A stretch of 40,139 bases of DNA from Micromonospora sp. CB01531 (GTDB lineage: Bacteria; Actinomycetota; Actinomycetes; Mycobacteriales; Micromonosporaceae). Under the pieces are notes generated by a model. It was not told where the DNA came from and ran no database searches. It was given only the letters and a program-made list of their open reading frames with translations. The DNA is taken from contig NZ_LWLS01000111.1 of the NCBI RefSeq assembly GCF_001905095.1, positions 1 to 40,139 on the forward strand, read 5' to 3'. A program made the translations under genes and the position numbers. This document shows, in pieces, positions 1-7,537 of the stretch (position 1 is the first letter of the stretch; each line of letters starts with the position of its first letter).

Positions 1-128
1 CACGTAAACAACACACGGGTTAAACGAAAAGCTAAGGCGAGCAGGATCGCCGAGAGCGGCACTCCCGCCGAGGTGCTTGATCGGCCGGCGGGGCCACGTC
101 TTGTGCCGCCACTCGTTGCCTGCGTCAT
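1..128 (-). CDS. Partial membrane protein, N-terminus only, cut by window edge
   Basis: An ATG at 126-128 on the minus strand opens a frame that stays open to the left edge. It begins MTQATSGGTRRGPAG, a basic, Ser/Thr/Gly-rich leader, and runs into a hydrophobic stretch (VPLSAILLALAF) followed by Arg, as in the first membrane segment of an inner-membrane protein. A GGGAGGAG purine block lies about 11 nt upstream, slightly far but plausible. Only about 42 residues are visible and I do not recognise the family. The plus strand of the same stretch is also open, so the call rests on the start, the ribosome site and the membrane-like segment. Confidence 0.45.
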   Translation of the reverse strand, partial: MTQATSGGTRRGPAGRSSTSAGVPLSAILLALAFRLTRVLFT

Positions 129-189
129 CAGTTGACCGTCTCCTCCCGCTGCCGGGTCAACCGCACGTTCCGCCGTGCCTGAGCGGGGG

Positions 190-699
190 TCAACCCGCGA
201 CGACCCGGTTGGTGAAGGCGGCCAGGTTGACCATCGCTCGATCGATCCGCTCCTGCAGGGTCAGCGTCTCCTCCCGGCGGACCAGCCGCATCTTCGGCTG
301 CCGCTTGCCCCGCAGATAGAGCGAGCAGGCCAGGTCGGCGCACAGGTATTCACCGATCGTGTTGCCGTTCCGCCCGGCCGCCCCGGCCAGGGGCGCGACG
401 AACAACGCCACCCCCGACGCCGTGTGATCGGTCAGGCAGATCCGGCACATGCTCGACCGCAGAGTGCTCGACTTGTACGCCTCGGGCCGCCGGAGCACCA
501 CGCCCGTCGGCCCGTCCTCGCCCGGCAGGACCAGCAGCGCCCGCAGCGGGGCGCCCGGGTCCGTCCAGCCGAGGAAGTCCAGATCGGCCCAGGGAAGAGT
601 GCCCTCCGCGAAGCCCGCGGGCATCCGGATCCGGCTCGCCTCGCCCTTGCTGCAGTTGACGAAGGACCGCCGGATGTCCTTCTCATCGAGTGGTTGCAT
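190..699 (-). CDS. FBP-domain zinc protein (elongation factor G-binding type)
   Basis: A 169-residue protein of the FBP family, related to the C-terminal treble-clef domain of the EF-G-binding proteins that release EF-G from fusidic acid. Four cysteines sit as C85-x2-C88 and C120-x4-C125, the expected zinc knuckle, and the family signature is visible in FVNCSKGEA near the N-terminus and DLDFLGW around residues 39-45. I chose the ATG at 699 rather than the GTG at 723 because homologues begin near MQPLDEKDIR and because a TAGCTT box lies 7 nt upstream with no Shine-Dalgarno, which fits a leaderless start. The role in antibiotic resistance is known only for distant members and is not proven for this type. 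Confidence 0.85.
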   Translation of the reverse strand: MQPLDEKDIRRSFVNCSKGEASRIRMPAGFAEGTLPWADLDFLGWTDPGAPLRALLVLPGEDGPTGVVLRRPEAYKSSTLRSSMCRICLTDHTASGVALFVAPLAGAAGRNGNTIGEYLCADLACSLYLRGKRQPKMRLVRREETLTLQERIDRAMVNLAAFTNRVVAG

Positions 700-706
700 G
701 CCGGGG

Positions 707-712
707 AAGCTA
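707..712 (-). promoter_or_regulatory. -10 box of leaderless FBP gene
   Basis: TAGCTT read on the minus strand, matching the actinobacterial TANNNT -10 pattern and separated by 7 nt from the ATG at 699. No purine-rich ribosome site lies between them, so the transcript should begin at or next to the start codon. Confidence 0.5.
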
Positions 713-751
713 ACCGGGTCCACGGCCCGCGGTCACCCGATTTTCGGCTGG

Positions 752-1603
752 TCAGAACAGCGTCGACGGCCCGACCGGCGCCGGCTCGGGCAGCGGCTCG
801 AGCTCGGGCAGACGGGCCCGGACCTCGTCGTGGAACTGGCGGGCGAGGTCGGGCGCGTCGGCGTTGTCCGGCGTGTGCACGAACACGGTCGGCGAGCGGT
901 CCTCGCGCAGCCAGCGGGTCACCACGTCGAGCCACGGTCGCCAGCCCTCGACCGTCCGCGCGGGGTCGTCCCGGCCCAGGTACCGGACGATCGGCCGATC
1001 GGTCAACGCCGTGGTGCGCAGCGGGGTACGCGGCTTGCGGGTCCACGCCTCCCGTTCCGCGTCACTGGTCGGTGGGGTACGGAAGAAGGCGGTGGTATCG
1101 AAGGGAATCCACTCCGCGCCGACGCGGTCGAGCGTCTCCTCGAGCGTGCGCACCGCTCGGGGGTCGTCGAAGAACGCGGGGTGGCGGACCTCCACGGCGT
1201 ACCGGTGGGCGGTGGGCAGCCCGCGCAGGAAGCGGGCGAGCGCGGGTACGTCGGCGGGGCCGAACGAGCCCGGCAGCTGGATCCACAGGGCGTGGGCCCG
1301 CGGGCCGAGGGGTTCGATCGCGTCCAGGAAGACCCGCAGCTCGTCCTCGGCGCCCGTGAGTCGGCGTTCGTGCGTGACGGCCTTCGGCAGCTTGAGCACG
1401 AACCGGAAATCAGGGTCGGTCTGCCGCGCCCACGACGCCACCGTCTCCCGCGTCGGCGTCGCGTAGAAGGTGGTGTTCCCCTCGACCGCGGTGCACCAGC
1501 CGGCGTACGCCCGCAGCCGCTCGTTCGCCGGCAGCGGGTGCGCCAGAAAGCGTCCCTGCCAGGACTTGTGCGTCCACATCGCGCACCCGACGTGCAGCCG
1601 CAT
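752..1603 (-). CDS. DUF72 family protein
   Basis: A 283-residue DUF72 protein, a TIM-barrel-like family of unknown activity. Family marks include the N-terminal VGCAMWTHKSWQGRF, the NTTFYATP stretch, FRFVLKLPKAVTH, and FVHTPDNADAP near the C-terminus. The open frame continues 43 codons further upstream, but that part is Arg/Gly-rich and shadow-like. The ATG at 1603 is preceded by GGTGAGGAGGG, so I take it as the start. It is divergent from the small plus-strand gene at 1767, and the spacer holds a perfect palindrome at 1723-1745. A role in the cell cannot be given from sequence. Confidence 0.88.
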   Translation of the reverse strand: MRLHVGCAMWTHKSWQGRFLAHPLPANERLRAYAGWCTAVEGNTTFYATPTRETVASWARQTDPDFRFVLKLPKAVTHERRLTGAEDELRVFLDAIEPLGPRAHALWIQLPGSFGPADVPALARFLRGLPTAHRYAVEVRHPAFFDDPRAVRTLEETLDRVGAEWIPFDTTAFFRTPPTSDAEREAWTRKPRTPLRTTALTDRPIVRYLGRDDPARTVEGWRPWLDVVTRWLREDRSPTVFVHTPDNADAPDLARQFHDEVRARLPELEPLPEPAPVGPSTLF

Positions 1604-1722
1604 CCGGCCCTCCTCACCGCTCGACGGCAGGCGCGGGGCGACCCCGCGCCGCCGGTACGGTATCCGGCCGGGTCGACCGGACCCCGGGCGCCCGCCTCGG
1701 CGGTCGGCACGGCCCAGCCAAT

Positions 1723-1745
1723 CCACTGACACACCGTGTCAGTGG
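1723..1745. promoter_or_regulatory. Perfect palindrome, candidate TetR-type operator
   Basis: Arms CCACTGACAC and GTGTCAGTGG (10 bp each, no mismatch) flank a 3-nt ACC centre. The size and the TGACAC/GTGTCA core resemble operators of TetR-family repressors. It covers the place where the -35 of the leaderless gene at 1767 should lie, so a bound protein would block that promoter. No regulator gene is adjacent. It could alternatively be a hairpin, but it sits in a promoter rather than after a gene. Confidence 0.55.
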
Positions 1746-1753
1746 TGCCCGCC

Positions 1754-1759
1754 TAGCCT
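1754..1759 (+). promoter_or_regulatory. -10 box of leaderless gene at 1767
   Basis: TAGCCT (TANNNT type), 7 nt before the ATG at 1767. There is no ribosome-binding purine tract in between, so the message is probably leaderless. Confidence 0.5.
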
Positions 1760-1766
1760 GCCCGGC

Positions 1767-2228
1767 ATGACGAACACCGATTTCGACTTTCTGGCCGGCC
1801 AGTGGGACAGCCGCCAACGCCGACTGGTCAAGGTGCTGGCGGGGTGCGACGAGTGGTACGAGTTCGACGCGACCCTGGACTGCCAGGTGTTGCTCGACGG
1901 CACCGGCGTCTTCGACGTGCTCCGCGCGCCGGAGCGCGATCTGGAGGGCGTCACCCTGCGGTTGTACAGCCCGCAGGAGCGGGTGTGGCGGATCTGGTGG
2001 GCTTCCAAGGCCAGCGGCGGCCAACTGGACGTGCCGGTCGTCGGCCGGTTCGACGACGAGATCGGCACCTTCGAGTGCGACGACACCTGGCAGGGGACCC
2101 CGATCCGGGTGCGCTACCAGTGGTCCCAGGTCGACACCGCGCACCCCCGCTGGGAGCAGGCGTTCTCCGTCGACGGGGGCGAGAGCTGGGAGGTCAATTG
2201 GGTGGCCACGTTCAGCCGACGTGCATGA
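1767..2228 (+). CDS. Small hypothetical protein, DUF1579/lipocalin-like
   Basis: A 153-residue soluble protein beginning MTNTDFDFLAGQWDSRQRRL. The DFLAGQW opening, the alternation of short beta-strand-like segments rich in Trp and Asp, and an ending of the type ESWEVNWVATFSR resemble the lipocalin-like proteins annotated DUF1579. No catalytic motif is seen and no signal peptide is present. The start is fixed by the match at the N-terminus and by the leaderless -10 at 1754-1759. The promoter contains the palindrome at 1723-1745, so expression is probably controlled by a repressor. A specific function cannot be assigned. Confidence 0.8.
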   Translation: MTNTDFDFLAGQWDSRQRRLVKVLAGCDEWYEFDATLDCQVLLDGTGVFDVLRAPERDLEGVTLRLYSPQERVWRIWWASKASGGQLDVPVVGRFDDEIGTFECDDTWQGTPIRVRYQWSQVDTAHPRWEQAFSVDGGESWEVNWVATFSRRA

Positions 2229-2251
2229 GTAGCGAACTACCTCCACAGCCA

Positions 2252-2277
2252 CCGGCCTCGTGACCAGCCGAGGCCGG
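2252..2277. terminator. Bidirectional hairpin terminator
   Basis: Arms CCGGCCTCG and CGAGGCCGG, 9 bp perfect, with an 8-nt loop, placed between the convergent ends of the genes at 2228 and 2328. There is no U-tract, as is common in high-GC actinobacteria. Confidence 0.6.
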
Positions 2278-2327
2278 GTCGCCGAACCGGTCGCTCTGCT
2301 GCGCCCTCTGACCGCTTGCCCCGCTGG

Positions 2328-3548
2328 TCACCATTTGTCCCACGGGATGGTCCAGTCGCCCACCCCGTCGGTGAGCGCCATCGCTCGTGGGGTGTTACGC
2401 ACGTCGACCACGTCACCGAGCCGGAACGTGTCGTAGAACCAGCGGGCGTGGGCCGGCCCGACGTTGATGCAGCCGTGCGAGGTGTTCTGGTTGCCCTGGG
2501 CGCCGATGTTCCAGTCCGCCATGTGGACGAACTCGCCGGAGTAGGAGATCCGCAGGCAGAGCTGGATGACCTCGTCGTAGTAGTCGGGGTTCTTGGGGTC
2601 GGTGACCCCGTAGCTGGCCGAGGTCATCCGGTGCGAGGGCTCGCGGGTCATCACCACGTGCGGGCCGGACCGCGTCCAGTAGCTGATGGTCTCCCCGTTC
2701 GCGCCCGTGGTGGTGCCGCCCTTGCCCATGCTGATCGGGATGTCCCGCACCATCTTGCCGTCGAGGTAGACCTTCATCCGGTGGTTCTTGGCGTCGGCGA
2801 TGGCGATGCGGGACGGGCCGATGGTGAAGTTCGTGCTGACGTTGGAGCCGCCGTAGACACCCTGGCCGAGGTCCTGGCCGAAGAGGTTGACCTTCACCGA
2901 GATCTTCGTGCCGGGCGTCCAGTACTTCGCCGGCCGCCAGTGCGCGTTGCGGCCGTCGATCCAGCGCCACCGTCCCTCGACGGCCGGCGTAGTCTGCACC
3001 ACCATAGCCTTCTCAGCCTCGGCGCGGTTCTTCACCGGCCTGCTGAAGTGCACCATGACCGGCTGACCAACCCCGTACGTGCCGCCGGCCTGGAGGGCGG
3101 CCAGCGCGCTGGCCTGGAACGTGGCGGAAGCGACCCCGGACGGCTTGAGGGTGCTGAAGCTGCTCCGGTGCTCGGTCAGCGCGCCGGCCGGGTCGGCCAC
3201 CGACACGGTGACCGTGTAGGTCTTGCCATAGGCCAGCTTGCCCGTCGACCGCCAGGTCTGGTCGTCGCCCAGCTTGCCAGCGACGGTCTTGCCACCCGTG
3301 GCCACCGAGACGTCCTTGAGCGTGCCGCCCTCGGGTGCCACGACGACCTGCTCGAGCGGTGATACCTTGGCGGCATCGGCGGCCGGCGTGACGGTCACCC
3401 GAACCTCGTCCGCCGGCGTGTTCGCCGCGGCCGCACCGGGCTGCGACCACGCCGCACCGGACGACGACGACTTCTGGTTGCAACCCGCCGTCACCAGGCC
3501 GGCCGTGACACCCAGACCGGTGGCGATCAACTTTCGACGACTGATCAT
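2328..3548 (-). CDS. L,D-transpeptidase lipoprotein with Ig-like domains
   Basis: A 406-residue exported lipoprotein that should make 3-3 cross-links in peptidoglycan. The N-terminus MISRRKLIAT leads into a hydrophobic segment and a lipobox VTAGC with the lipidated cysteine at residue 23. Residues about 45-245 form the two Ig-like modules typical of mycobacterial-type Ldts. The YkuD catalytic domain follows, with H342 and the SHGC motif at 357-360, where C360 is the nucleophile. The frame is open further upstream, but the ATG at 3548 has an AGAGGAA ribosome site and gives a proper lipoprotein signal. It lies downstream of murQ-anmK with a 134-bp gap, so it may have its own promoter (TACTCT at 3568-3573 on this strand). 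Confidence 0.93.
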   Translation of the reverse strand: MISRRKLIATGLGVTAGLVTAGCNQKSSSSGAAWSQPGAAAANTPADEVRVTVTPAADAAKVSPLEQVVVAPEGGTLKDVSVATGGKTVAGKLGDDQTWRSTGKLAYGKTYTVTVSVADPAGALTEHRSSFSTLKPSGVASATFQASALAALQAGGTYGVGQPVMVHFSRPVKNRAEAEKAMVVQTTPAVEGRWRWIDGRNAHWRPAKYWTPGTKISVKVNLFGQDLGQGVYGGSNVSTNFTIGPSRIAIADAKNHRMKVYLDGKMVRDIPISMGKGGTTTGANGETISYWTRSGPHVVMTREPSHRMTSASYGVTDPKNPDYYDEVIQLCLRISYSGEFVHMADWNIGAQGNQNTSHGCINVGPAHARWFYDTFRLGDVVDVRNTPRAMALTDGVGDWTIPWDKW

Positions 3549-3682
3549 CGCGTTCCTCTCCGCCGGGAGAGTACTCCCAACGGCGCGCCGCCGGAGGGCC
3601 GACTCGACGCCGCCCGCGACCAGCTTCTTCAGGCCGAGGCGCACCGCGGCCGCGCCACCGTCCGGCGCGCTGTCACCATGGC

Positions 3683-4882
3683 TCAGCGGCTGCCGGTTGC
3701 GGCTGCTCCCACGGGTCCGATCAGCCGCAGCGCGGTGGGCGCCGTGGCCAGCGGCTCGGGCAGCCGCAGCGGGCCGGCGCCGGGCACGATGGCGCCGAGC
3801 ACCCGGGCCCCGGTCGCGCCGGTGCACGACGGCACGGTGGCGGGCAGACCGTGCGCGGTGTGCCAGCCGAGCAGCGCGAAGGCGATCGCCTCCTTGGCGT
3901 CGGCCGGCGCGCCGAACTCGTCGGCGGCGGTGACCCGCACCCCGGGCAGGCGCTCCCGCAGCATGCCCATCAGGGTCGGATTGGCGCAGCCTCCGCCCGA
4001 GGCGACGAGGGTGTCGACGTCGTGCCGGCGTGCCTGGTCGGCGACGGTCTGCGCGGTGAGCGCGGTCAGCGTGGCGGCGACGTCCGCGTCCGGCAGATCC
4101 GGGTGCGCCCGCAGCGCCGACTCCAGGTATGCGGCGTGGAACAGCTCCTTGCCGGTGGTCTTCGGCGCCTCGAGCCGGTAGTACGGCTCGGCGAGCAGCT
4201 CCGCCAGCAGGGCGGCGTGCACCCGGCCGGCGGCGGCGAGACGGCCGTCCGCGTCGTACCGCAGCCGGCCGTCGCTGGCCCGCACCGCGGCGGCGTCGAT
4301 CAGCGCGTTGGCCGGCCCGGTGTCGTAGGCCACCGGGCCGCCGCCACCGGGCGGCCGCAGCACGGTCAGGTTGGCGATGCCGCCCAGGTTGAGCGCGGCC
4401 GGCCGGCCCGGCAGGCCGGACAGCAGCAGGACGTCCATCATGGACACCAGCGGTGCGCCCTGGCCCCCGGCGACCACATCCCGCACCCGTACGTCGGCGA
4501 CCACCGGGACGCCGGTGCGCTCGGCGATCCAGGCCGGCTGCCCGATCTGCAGGGTGCCCCGCACCTGGCGCCCCTGCACCCAGTGGTAGACGGTCTGCCC
4601 GTGCGAGCAGATCAGGTCCACCCCGCCGGCCCGCCCGGCCGCGTCGGCCGCCACCTCGGCGAACGCCTGACCGATAAGGGTGTCCAGCTCGCAGGCCTCG
4701 GCGAAGGTCAGCGCTGCGGGTGGCAAGGCCCGCATCAGCCGGGCGCGCAGCTCCTCCGGGTAGGGCGCACTGCCGGCGTACCCGACCGTGCCGTGCAGCA
4801 CCCCGCCGCGCAGCGCGAAGTCGACGACCGCGACGTCGATGCCGTCGTGGGAGGTGCCGGAGATCAGGCCGAGCACCTTCAC
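3683..4882 (-). CDS. anmK: Anhydro-N-acetylmuramic acid kinase
   Basis: A 399-residue sugar kinase that converts 1,6-anhydro-MurNAc to MurNAc-6-phosphate with ATP, an early step in reuse of cell-wall sugars. The N-terminal phosphate-binding stretch LISGTSHDGIDVAVVDF, the central LNLGGIANLTVL, the YDTGPANALID segment and SGGGCANPTLM are all hallmarks of AnmK, and the length is normal. Its ATG overlaps the murQ stop codon by 4 bp (ATGA), so the two are translationally coupled and their products act in sequence. AnmK makes the substrate of MurQ. Confidence 0.95.
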   Translation of the reverse strand: MKVLGLISGTSHDGIDVAVVDFALRGGVLHGTVGYAGSAPYPEELRARLMRALPPAALTFAEACELDTLIGQAFAEVAADAAGRAGGVDLICSHGQTVYHWVQGRQVRGTLQIGQPAWIAERTGVPVVADVRVRDVVAGGQGAPLVSMMDVLLLSGLPGRPAALNLGGIANLTVLRPPGGGGPVAYDTGPANALIDAAAVRASDGRLRYDADGRLAAAGRVHAALLAELLAEPYYRLEAPKTTGKELFHAAYLESALRAHPDLPDADVAATLTALTAQTVADQARRHDVDTLVASGGGCANPTLMGMLRERLPGVRVTAADEFGAPADAKEAIAFALLGWHTAHGLPATVPSCTGATGARVLGAIVPGAGPLRLPEPLATAPTALRLIGPVGAAATGSR

Positions 4883-5784
4883 GGGCTCGCCTCCAGCGCC
4901 TTCCGTAGCCGGCCGCCGCTGGCGGCCAGCCGCTGGCGGGGGTCCGCCTCGTTGGCAGGGCCGTCGAGCATCAGGATCGCGGTCTTGACGTCCAGGTTGG
5001 CGCGGTCGAGCGCCGCCTCCGCCTCGGCGTGGGGTGCCCCGGTCACCCGCCGGATGATGCGCACCGCCCGGTCACGGAGCTTGGCGTTGGTCACCCGCAG
5101 GTCGACCATGAGGTTGTCGTACGTCTTGCCCAACCTGATCATCGAGACCGTCGAGATCATGTTGAGCACCAGCTTCTGCGCGGTGCCGGCCTTCAACCGG
5201 GTCGAGCCGGCCAGCACCTCGGGGCCGACGAGCACCTCGATCCCGTGATCGGCGGCGGCGCTCAACGGGGTGTCGGCGTTACACGACAGGCCGACGGTCA
5301 GTGCGTCCCGCTGCCTGGCGGCCCGCACCGCCGCCAGGACGTACGGGGTGCGGCCGCTCGCCGAGATCCCGACGACCGCGTCGGTGGCCGTGATCGCGCA
5401 TTCGGCGATCGCCTCCGCGCCGGCGGCCTCGTCGTCCTCCACGCCCTCCTGCGCCGCGAACAGCGCCGGGGTGCCGCCGGCGATGACGGCGCGCACCAGC
5501 TCCGGTGGGGTGCTGAACGTCGGCGGACACTCCGATGCGTCGAGCACCCCCAGCCGGCCGGCGGTGCCCGCCCCGACGTAGAGCAGCCGTCCGCCGGCCG
5601 CCAGCCGGTCGGCGATCCCTTCGATGGCCGGCACGATCTGCGGCAGCGCGGCCCGCACGGCGCCGGGCACGGTCGCGTCCGCGTCGTTCATGACCACCGC
5701 CAACTGTGCGACCGAGGCGGTGTCGAGGCCGGCGTACCGATCGTCGACCTGCTCGGTCAGCAGGTCACCCAGGCGATCCGTCAT
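4879..5784 (-). CDS. murQ: N-acetylmuramic acid 6-phosphate etherase
   Basis: A 301-residue SIS-domain lyase that cleaves the lactyl ether of MurNAc-6-phosphate to give GlcNAc-6-phosphate and D-lactate. The signature GAGTAGRLGVLDASECPP (residues 71-88) contains the catalytic Glu85, and the second acidic patch EGVEDDEA and the GISASGRTPYVLAA motif are present. The open frame extends upstream, but the ATG at 5784 gives the normal MTDRLG start. Unusually, this ATG overlaps the stop of a vestigial transporter tail (ATGA), and no strong ribosome site is visible, so coupling to that lost upstream gene was probably the ancestral arrangement. It forms an operon with anmK. Confidence 0.95.
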   Translation of the reverse strand: MTDRLGDLLTEQVDDRYAGLDTASVAQLAVVMNDADATVPGAVRAALPQIVPAIEGIADRLAAGGRLLYVGAGTAGRLGVLDASECPPTFSTPPELVRAVIAGGTPALFAAQEGVEDDEAAGAEAIAECAITATDAVVGISASGRTPYVLAAVRAARQRDALTVGLSCNADTPLSAAADHGIEVLVGPEVLAGSTRLKAGTAQKLVLNMISTVSMIRLGKTYDNLMVDLRVTNAKLRDRAVRIIRRVTGAPHAEAEAALDRANLDVKTAILMLDGPANEADPRQRLAASGGRLRKALEASP

Positions 5785-5882
5785 GCGTTGCGTCCACTTC
5801 TCGGGTCGAGGGCGTTGCGGAGCCCGTCGCCGAGCAGGTTGAGCCCGGCCCGGGCGCTGACCGCACGCCCGGCGACCGAGTA
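5781..5882 (-). pseudogene. Tail of a DppC-type peptide ABC permease, remnant
   Basis: The frame just upstream of murQ reads GLNLLGDGLRNALDP and a few more residues, then TGA. This is the characteristic C-terminal end of DppC/OppC permeases, where NLLGDGLRDALDPR is nearly invariant. An in-frame stop at 5883-5885 cuts the frame off and there is no start, so only about 34 codons remain. The TGA shares bases with the murQ ATG. It indicates that murQ once followed a dipeptide transporter operon, consistent with import of muropeptides, and that the transporter was deleted. Confidence 0.7.
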
Positions 5883-5908
5883 TCACGGGGCCCGCGGAGC
5901 GCTGTCAA
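5880..5908 (-). promoter_or_regulatory. murQ: Sigma70-type promoter upstream of murQ-anmK
   Basis: On the minus strand TTGACA (5903-5908) is followed after 17 bp by TGATAC (5880-5885), close to the consensus for both boxes. It would transcribe the permease remnant, murQ and anmK. It probably serves as the present promoter after loss of the upstream genes. A small inverted repeat lies just upstream at 5927-5947. Confidence 0.5.
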
Positions 5909-5926
5909 CGTTTTCCACCTCATGAC

Positions 5927-5947
5927 GGCAAGATGAAGAAAGTTGCC
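5927..5947. promoter_or_regulatory. Weak inverted repeat, candidate operator of murQ operon
   Basis: GGCAA and TTGCC arms flank an 11-bp A-rich centre about 20 bp upstream of the -35. MurQ operons are often controlled by RpiR/MurR-type regulators that sense MurNAc-6-P. This site is in the right place but is short, and no regulator gene is adjacent. Confidence 0.25.
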
Positions 5948-5976
5948 AGCCATGGGATTGCCGCTCCACCGACGCG

Positions 5977-6546
5977 TCACCGGGTACGCGCGAGCGCCTC
6001 CACCTCGGCGAGGGTGACGACCTCGTCGCACTCCCCGGGCGTCAACTTGTTGATCAACGCCTTGGCTGCCTGCGCCTGCGCCGTGGTGGGCAGCTCACCG
6101 GCCACGAGGCCGGGCAGGCTCAGCTCGTAGCCGACCCGGGCCCGGGGCGAGTAGCGCGCACGGTGACGGGCCACGGCGAAGGAGACGCGGATCGCATGCT
6201 CGTTGCCGGGCGACACGTTCGGCCGGTCCGTCTCCCGCGCCGCGAAGCGCATGCCGTGGTAGTAGGCGCACCGGTGACAGGTGACCGGACCGTGGGTGAG
6301 CGTGGATCCGCAGAGCGGGCACGTCAGACGGTCGAGGGCCGCGTCCACCACCCGCCAGTCGTGCTCGTCTGGACCGTCCGCCACGAGCCAGCCCAGCGCC
6401 GTCTCCTCCGGCGTACCCGGGGCGACGTCCAGCTCGGCGAGCAGGCACGCCCAGGCCAGCTCAAGTTCCGCCTCGAGCTCCGCGACGGCCCGGGCCAGGG
6501 ACGGGCTGCGCCACGTCGGAGTGCCATCGACCATGTCGCCAAGCAT
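5977..6546 (-). CDS. Hypothetical protein with zinc ribbon
   Basis: A 189-residue protein of unknown function. The N-terminal third is a Leu/Ala/Glu-rich helix (residues about 17-45) that may form a coiled coil. A zinc ribbon follows with C76-P-L-C79 and C90-H-R-C93. The C-terminal part has a conserved-looking segment around PNVSPGNEHAIRVSF and ends in a helix (TAQAQAAKALINKLTPGE). The start could be the ATG at 6546 or the one at 6534, and neither has a clear ribosome site. It stands alone between the divergent murQ promoter and the DUF427 gene. A nucleic-acid or protein-binding role is only a guess from the ribbon. Confidence 0.7.
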   Translation of the reverse strand: MLGDMVDGTPTWRSPSLARAVAELEAELELAWACLLAELDVAPGTPEETALGWLVADGPDEHDWRVVDAALDRLTCPLCGSTLTHGPVTCHRCAYYHGMRFAARETDRPNVSPGNEHAIRVSFAVARHRARYSPRARVGYELSLPGLVAGELPTTAQAQAAKALINKLTPGECDEVVTLAEVEALARTR

Positions 6547-6591
6547 GCGCCCACGCGCGATGCCGCGACACCGGATTCTGCCCGGGCCCGC

Positions 6592-7356
6592 TCAGGAGAA
6601 GTGCGTCCTGGGCCGGGCCAGCCGCTCCCCGCCGACGATCAGGTCGACCTTCTCGTTGTAGAACGCGACCAGGCCGGCGATCGGCAGCAGCGCCCCAGTC
6701 GGAAAGCGGTACGACCAGGCCAGGTCTGGGTGCGCCGTGCCGTCGCCGCGGACCGACCAGTAGTCGCTGGTCCGACCCTTGTACGGGCAGGAGGTCGTGG
6801 TCTCCGACGGCACGAGGCGGTGGAAGTTCACGTCGGTGCGATTCAGGTAGTAGCGGGTCGGCAGGCCGGTCTCGAAGACCAGCACCGGCGACGTCGACTC
6901 GGCCAGCACTGTGCCGTCGAGTTCCACCCGCACGCTGCGCGAGGACCGCACCGCGTCCACCCGCGCGTACGGGTTACGCGGATGGACGAACACCTCCTCG
7001 TCCTCCTCGAACCAGCCGTCGAGCGCCGCCCAGTCGAACCGGATCGTGTCCGCCAGCCCGGGCAGCGCGTCGTCCCCGTGCCACCGGGCGCACGAACCAC
7101 GAGTGGTCTCGCCGACCCGCAACCCGTGCAACCGCCCGGTGCCCCGCCGCGACGGGTCCGTACGCTGCTCGTCGACCAGCAGGTCACGGTTCACGTCCGC
7201 GCTCGGGATGTAGTACTGCGGGTAGAACGGCCACTCCCAGACGTACCGGGCCCGCGTGGTGTCCAGCACCGGCTCGGCGGCGAGGAACGCGCGGACCCGG
7301 CGCGGCACGGGCTCGATGTGGTCCACCGGGGTGATCGCCTTCGGGTAGTCCGGCAC
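6592..7356 (-). CDS. DUF427 family protein, two-domain form
   Basis: A 254-residue cytosolic protein with two tandem DUF427 half-repeats: one at about 10-90 (VRAFLAAEPVLDT, WEWPFYPQYYIP) and one at about 120-215 (VRVELDGTVLAEST, YYLNRTDVNFHRL, SCPYKGRTSDYWSV). The aromatic and CPYKG motifs are the family marks. The molecular activity is not established. I chose the GTG at 7354-7356 (start VPDYPKAITPV, as in relatives) because GGAGG lies 9 nt upstream. The next upstream GTG at 7383 has none. The gene is divergent from the exporter gene at 7538. Confidence 0.85.
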   Translation of the reverse strand: MPDYPKAITPVDHIEPVPRRVRAFLAAEPVLDTTRARYVWEWPFYPQYYIPSADVNRDLLVDEQRTDPSRRGTGRLHGLRVGETTRGSCARWHGDDALPGLADTIRFDWAALDGWFEEDEEVFVHPRNPYARVDAVRSSRSVRVELDGTVLAESTSPVLVFETGLPTRYYLNRTDVNFHRLVPSETTTSCPYKGRTSDYWSVRGDGTAHPDLAWSYRFPTGALLPIAGLVAFYNEKVDLIVGGERLARPRTHFS

Positions 7357-7537
7357 CTGTCCTGTCCTCCACTGCTGGCTCACGTCGTACCGGTTCAACG
7401 ATCGGCGCGGCCGTTCGCGGCACGTGTGACCTGAGGCACCTTCGTCGCGAGCGGGAATGAGATCAGCGGTCCAGTGATTTGGTGGCAGGTGTGACCGCCG
7501 CACAGTTCTCCGCCCGCGTCCGGACGGACGTGGCCCC

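Noticed and set aside
7424..7496. GTGTGACC repeated at 7424 and 7489 in the DUF427/exporter spacer
   Set aside because: An 8-mer twice in GC-rich DNA with no symmetry or helical phasing; likely chance.
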